Below, piece after piece: positions 51,049 to 53,235 of a stretch of 53,235 bases of DNA. This DNA comes from Mesonia mobilis DSM 19841 (lineage in GTDB: Bacteria; Bacteroidota; Bacteroidia; Flavobacteriales; Flavobacteriaceae): the NCBI RefSeq assembly GCF_000423405.1, contig NZ_AUHX01000014.1, positions 17,599 to 70,833 on the forward strand, given 5' to 3'. The stretch's first letter is position 1. Each line of letters begins with the position of its first letter. Position numbers and translations under genes: made by a program. The notes under the pieces were generated by a model. The model was not told the DNA's origin and did no database searches. It was given only the letters and a program-made list of their open reading frames with translations.

Positions 51049-51989
51049 AAACATTTGTTCCACCAATAAAATCACAAGGAATTAAAACAAAACTTGTTCA
51101 ATGGATTTCTACAAACGTTGATGAAGTAGAATTTGACCGTTGGGTTGAGCCTTTTATGGGAACAGGTGTTGTTGCTTTTAATGTTCGTCCAAAAAGGTCA
51201 TTACTTTGTGATAGCAATCCACACTTAATAAAGTTTTATAAGGCAGTTCAAAACAAAGAAATTACGAGCAATATTGTAAGAAATTTTTTAAATAAAGAAG
51301 GTCAAAAACTATTAGAAACAGATGGAGAGTATTACTATACAGTACGTAATCGTTTCAATGAAAAAGGAAATCCATTAGACTTTTTATTTTTAAGTCGCTC
51401 TTGTTTTAATGGAATGATGAGATTCAATAAAAAAGGTGGTTTCAATGTTCCGTTTTGTAAAAAACCAAATCGTTTTGCACAAGCATTGGTTACAAAAATA
51501 ACTAACCAAGTAGAAAACATCTCACAAATAATTGAGCAAGGAGATTATGAATTTAAACACCAAGATTTTAAAGCAACTTTGTCAGAATTAAAAAGTACCG
51601 ATTTTGTTTATTCTGACCCACCATATATCGGCAGACACGTTGATTATTTTGATAGTTGGACAGAGGAAGAAGAAATTTTATTAAATAGTGGATTGGAAAA
51701 ATCAAACTGTAAATTCATTTTATCGACTTGGTTAAGTAATAAATATCGTACTAATGATTATGTTTTTTCTGTTTGGGAAAATTGTTATGTAGCTACAAAA
51801 GAACATTTCTACCACGTTGGAGGTAAAGAAACTAATCGAAATGCAGTCTATGAAGCTTTATTATCTAACGTTGAGTTAAAAGATAGTATATCAAATTCAG
51901 AAATGAAATCAAGAATTAAAAATGACAAATCGAGATTGACCTCTAAACAGAGAGTGAAAAATACCCAATTAGACTTAGAGATTTCATAA
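51045..51989 (+). CDS. Cassette 4: Dam-type (D12 class) adenine DNA methyltransferase
   Basis: A 314-residue N6-adenine methyltransferase of the Dam/D12 class. The AdoMet motif is EPFMGTG (35-41) and the catalytic motif SDPPYIGR (DPPY at 191-194); [15 protein letters not shown]-type and KKGGFNVPF segments are typical. M.EcoRV belongs to the same class, so with the adjacent endonuclease it forms a complete type II system and should methylate adenine in GATATC. Translational coupling (ATGA overlap) ties its level to the endonuclease, an order that may need other regulation to protect a new host. Confidence 0.93.
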   Translation: MKTFVPPIKSQGIKTKLVQWISTNVDEVEFDRWVEPFMGTGVVAFNVRPKRSLLCDSNPHLIKFYKAVQNKEITSNIVRNFLNKEGQKLLETDGEYYYTVRNRFNEKGNPLDFLFLSRSCFNGMMRFNKKGGFNVPFCKKPNRFAQALVTKITNQVENISQIIEQGDYEFKHQDFKATLSELKSTDFVYSDPPYIGRHVDYFDSWTEEEEILLNSGLEKSNCKFILSTWLSNKYRTNDYVFSVWENCYVATKEHFYHVGGKETNRNAVYEALLSNVELKDSISNSEMKSRIKNDKSRLTSKQRVKNTQLDLEIS

Positions 51990-51993
51990 AAAC

Positions 51994-52120
51994 TGTAGCC
52001 AACATCGTATACCAAAAATAGCGGTTAAGTTGTTTCGCCGCCAAATAAAGTAAACAGCAAACCAAAACACAACGGACAGATCAGCGCATTTTAACCCGCT
52101 ACATTTGTTATACAAGACCG
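51994..52120 (+). repeat. attC-like site 4 (end of cassette 4)
   Basis: Outer arm TGTAGCCAAC (51994-52003), which matches the start of cassette 4 (GTTGGCAACA) at 9 of 10 positions. Inner pairing is GTATAC-like with GTTATAC, TAGCGG with CCGCTA, and GTTAA with TTAAC. The central part differs from sites 1-3, as expected for a cassette of another origin. The crossover G is 52120. Confidence 0.82.
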
Positions 52121-52142
52121 TTGTGCAACATTTGACCAAAAA

Positions 52143-52907
52143 ATGAAAAATCGAATTTTAACAATATTATTTTTAGCTATAAATCTGACTTTATTCGGTC
52201 AAGATGCTCAAGACTGTTATGAAATAAAGTATCTCGACTTTTTTGGTTTGGACAAAATGGAAATTATAAAATGGCCAGAATCTGAACTTGAAGGATTATC
52301 CAAAATGGATTTTGCCAAAGACAGAGGCAAATCTGAAATTAAGACTAACTTTATAATTCCGATGATTGTTTACCAATTAGCTGAATATCATCCGAATTGC
52401 AATCAAAATATTGACACAAATTATTTCAATAAAATTTCAGAAATCTATTTAAAAATTAGAGAAATTGATTCAACCGAATTTCTAAAAAAATCAATCGCTG
52501 AAAAGATTGACTTTTTGCGTGCTGACTTCTATTCGCAAGTCGAAAATGTGGATTATTTGCCGAAAATGACAGCAACTTTTGATGACGGACCTTTTTACGG
52601 AGTTGACTACACAGAAAAATCGGAATTAAAACCAATCAAAACCCAGGAAACTGAATTTGGAACTTTAGTTGTTTCAAAAGCTGATGATAAAACAATACTT
52701 GCGAGTAAAGATAAAAACGGAAACACAATTTGGCAGAAGTCAATTACTGGACTGTCGGACAGAAATTTAACCGAATTACATTTTACCGAAAATCCAATGG
52801 AATATAATTCTGTTGCGACTGTTGCTCATATGTATTCAGAAGGAGAAAGATTTACACTATATTTAAAAAACGATGGAAGTTTTATGTATTACTTTCATTC
52901 GTGGTAA
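52143..52907 (+). CDS. Cassette 5: secreted protein of unknown function (254 aa)
   Basis: A 254-residue protein with signal peptide (MKNRILTILFLAINLTLFGQ), no lipobox, so periplasmic or secreted. The mature part has an alpha-helical first half (ISEIYLKIREIDSTEFLKKSIAEKIDFLR) and a beta-rich second half (FGTLVVSKADDKTILASKDKNGNTIWQKSI). Two cysteines at about 24 and 79 may pair. Not recognised. It is the last cassette before the transposase remnant; the ends GTTGTGCAAC and GTTGCACAAC match perfectly. Confidence 0.7.
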   Translation: MKNRILTILFLAINLTLFGQDAQDCYEIKYLDFFGLDKMEIIKWPESELEGLSKMDFAKDRGKSEIKTNFIIPMIVYQLAEYHPNCNQNIDTNYFNKISEIYLKIREIDSTEFLKKSIAEKIDFLRADFYSQVENVDYLPKMTATFDDGPFYGVDYTEKSELKPIKTQETEFGTLVVSKADDKTILASKDKNGNTIWQKSITGLSDRNLTELHFTENPMEYNSVATVAHMYSEGERFTLYLKNDGSFMYYFHSW

Positions 52908-52921
52908 AGAAAATAAAAAAC

Positions 52922-52951
52922 GTTGCACAACAATGGTAACCGTTGCACAAG
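52922..52951 (+). repeat. Collapsed attC-like site 5
   Basis: GTTGCACAAC (52922-52931), AATGGTAACC, then GTTGCACAAG (52942-52951). The outer arm fits cassette 5 perfectly, but the long variable stem is gone, leaving about 10 bases between the two arms. Short pairing CAAC/GTTG and GG/CC remains. The site was probably inactivated by a deletion, perhaps linked to the transposase remnant that follows. Confidence 0.6.
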
Positions 52952-53008
52952 CCTTTAATTCTTAGAAAATCTCACTTATTTAAACCGCTTTTAGGAGGTT
53001 TTTTGTTT

Positions 53009-53235
53009 TTATATCCTTTGCAAATTAGAAGAATGAAGTGTTTTTAAAATGACGTATACTCCTGATTTAAGGTCATTGTGAACTTTAAAAAACAAGGCGA
53101 ACATTCCTGCTCCATTTTTCACCCGGTTTTGAGTGAACTTGAGGTATTTTTTGAGGTTGTAGGCTATAGCTGAGAGCTGCATACACTTGTTAGCTTGTCT
53201 TAAGCCTATAGTGTTTACTTTACGCAGACCAACAA
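53009..53235 (-). mobile_element. IS1182-type transposase, C-terminal part (runs off the window)
   Basis: On the minus strand the frame entering at the right edge reads GLRKVNTIGLRQANKCMQ, LSAIAYNLKKYLKF and a Lys/Phe-rich end, stopping at 53009-53011; about 75 codons are visible. The segment is typical of the C-terminus of IS1182-family transposases common in flavobacteria. The rest of the element is outside the window, so whether it is intact cannot be told. The inverted repeat at its 3' end was not identified with confidence. Confidence 0.8.

Larger units (their letters stand above)
44535..52951 (+). mobile_element. Integron-like cassette array with its own tyrosine recombinase
   Basis: The recombinase gene is followed by an attI-like site (about 45745-45770) and five cassettes: 45770-46579, 46580-48403, 48404-49556, 49557-52120 and 52121-about 52941. 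Each ends in an attC-like site. In every cassette the first 10 bases are the reverse complement of the first 10 of its own site (10, 10, 10, 9 and 10 matches), although the 10-mers differ between cassettes. Constant blocks AAAAAC (left; AATAC before site 3) and ATTTGA-like (right) frame them. This co-variation shows that each cassette is a unit. The cassette genes are more A/T-rich than the flanking core genes. Confidence 0.85.

Noticed and set aside
46451-52120. Repeats spaced through 46-52 kb read as a CRISPR array
   Set aside because: Copies are about 128 bp, imperfectly palindromic, 1-2.5 kb apart and separated by genes; there are no short regular spacers and no cas genes.
49557-52120. 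Avoidance of GATATC as evidence for the R-M specificity
   Set aside because: GATATC occurs in several core genes (for example 4046 and 15831), and absence from one 2.5-kb AT-rich cassette proves nothing.
44535-52951. Ordinary class-type integron
   Set aside because: The recombinase lacks the IntI-specific segment, most sites do not fit GTTRRRY/RYYYAAC, and the array lies 3' of the recombinase. I therefore call it integron-like.

Overview
The window looks like a piece of chromosome from a marine-type member of the Flavobacteriaceae (Bacteroidota). The evidence is its low GC content, promoter boxes of the Bacteroidota form TAnnTTTG, a near absence of Shine-Dalgarno sequences, a split transketolase, a secreted nuclease with a Por/type IX secretion tail, and protein sequences that read as flavobacterial throughout. 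No tRNA, rRNA or CRISPR array was seen.

Left part (1-18.3 kb): a heptamer tandem repeat and two small palindromic repeats; an ABC1-kinase/TetR pair; htpG; two envelope proteins; the translation operon thrS-infC-rpmI-rplT, with a non-AUG infC start and a folded rpmI-rplT spacer; a HAD phosphatase, a YjbQ-type protein and an OmpA-like protein; then a leftward block with a periplasmic amidotransferase-like protein, dnaB, accA, an LptF/G-type permease and tgt. Middle part (18.4-44.3 kb): split transketolase; a CoA-transferase between two paralogous AraC regulators; rluE; a leftward three-gene amide-ligase operon (RLAN-RimK ATP-grasp, GCS2-type ligase, N-formylglutamate amidohydrolase-like); a type IX-secreted endonuclease I; an LpxR-like protein; a nitroreductase; a ribB variant; lptF/G-lolA-ftsK; a thiol-redox cluster (Tpx, small protein, thioredoxin, peroxiredoxin) with dgkA; hutI-hutG with a GNAT and a metallo-hydrolase lipoprotein; and a decayed VOC-family gene.

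Right part (44.3-53.2 kb) is the accessory region and the main discovery. A tyrosine recombinase is followed, in the same direction, by five gene cassettes. Four are followed by attC-like imperfect palindromes of about 128 bp, and the fifth by a collapsed one. The first 10 bases of each cassette are the reverse complement of the first 10 bases of its own attC-like site (49 of 50 positions over five cassettes), although the 10-mers differ between cassettes. This is the rule expected of integron cassettes that circularise and recombine through folded attC sites. However, the sites mostly do not fit the GTTRRRY/RYYYAAC consensus, the recombinase lacks the extra segment that marks IntI, and the array lies on the 3' side of the recombinase gene.

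The cassettes carry an alpha/beta-hydrolase-like lipoprotein, an OLD-like ATPase-TOPRIM protein, a membrane/coiled-coil protein with a glycine-rich hydrophobic tail, a type II restriction-modification pair strikingly similar to EcoRV (plus two small genes), and a secreted protein of unknown function. At least two cassettes are therefore plausible anti-phage defence modules. The 3' end of an IS1182-type transposase gene closes the window.
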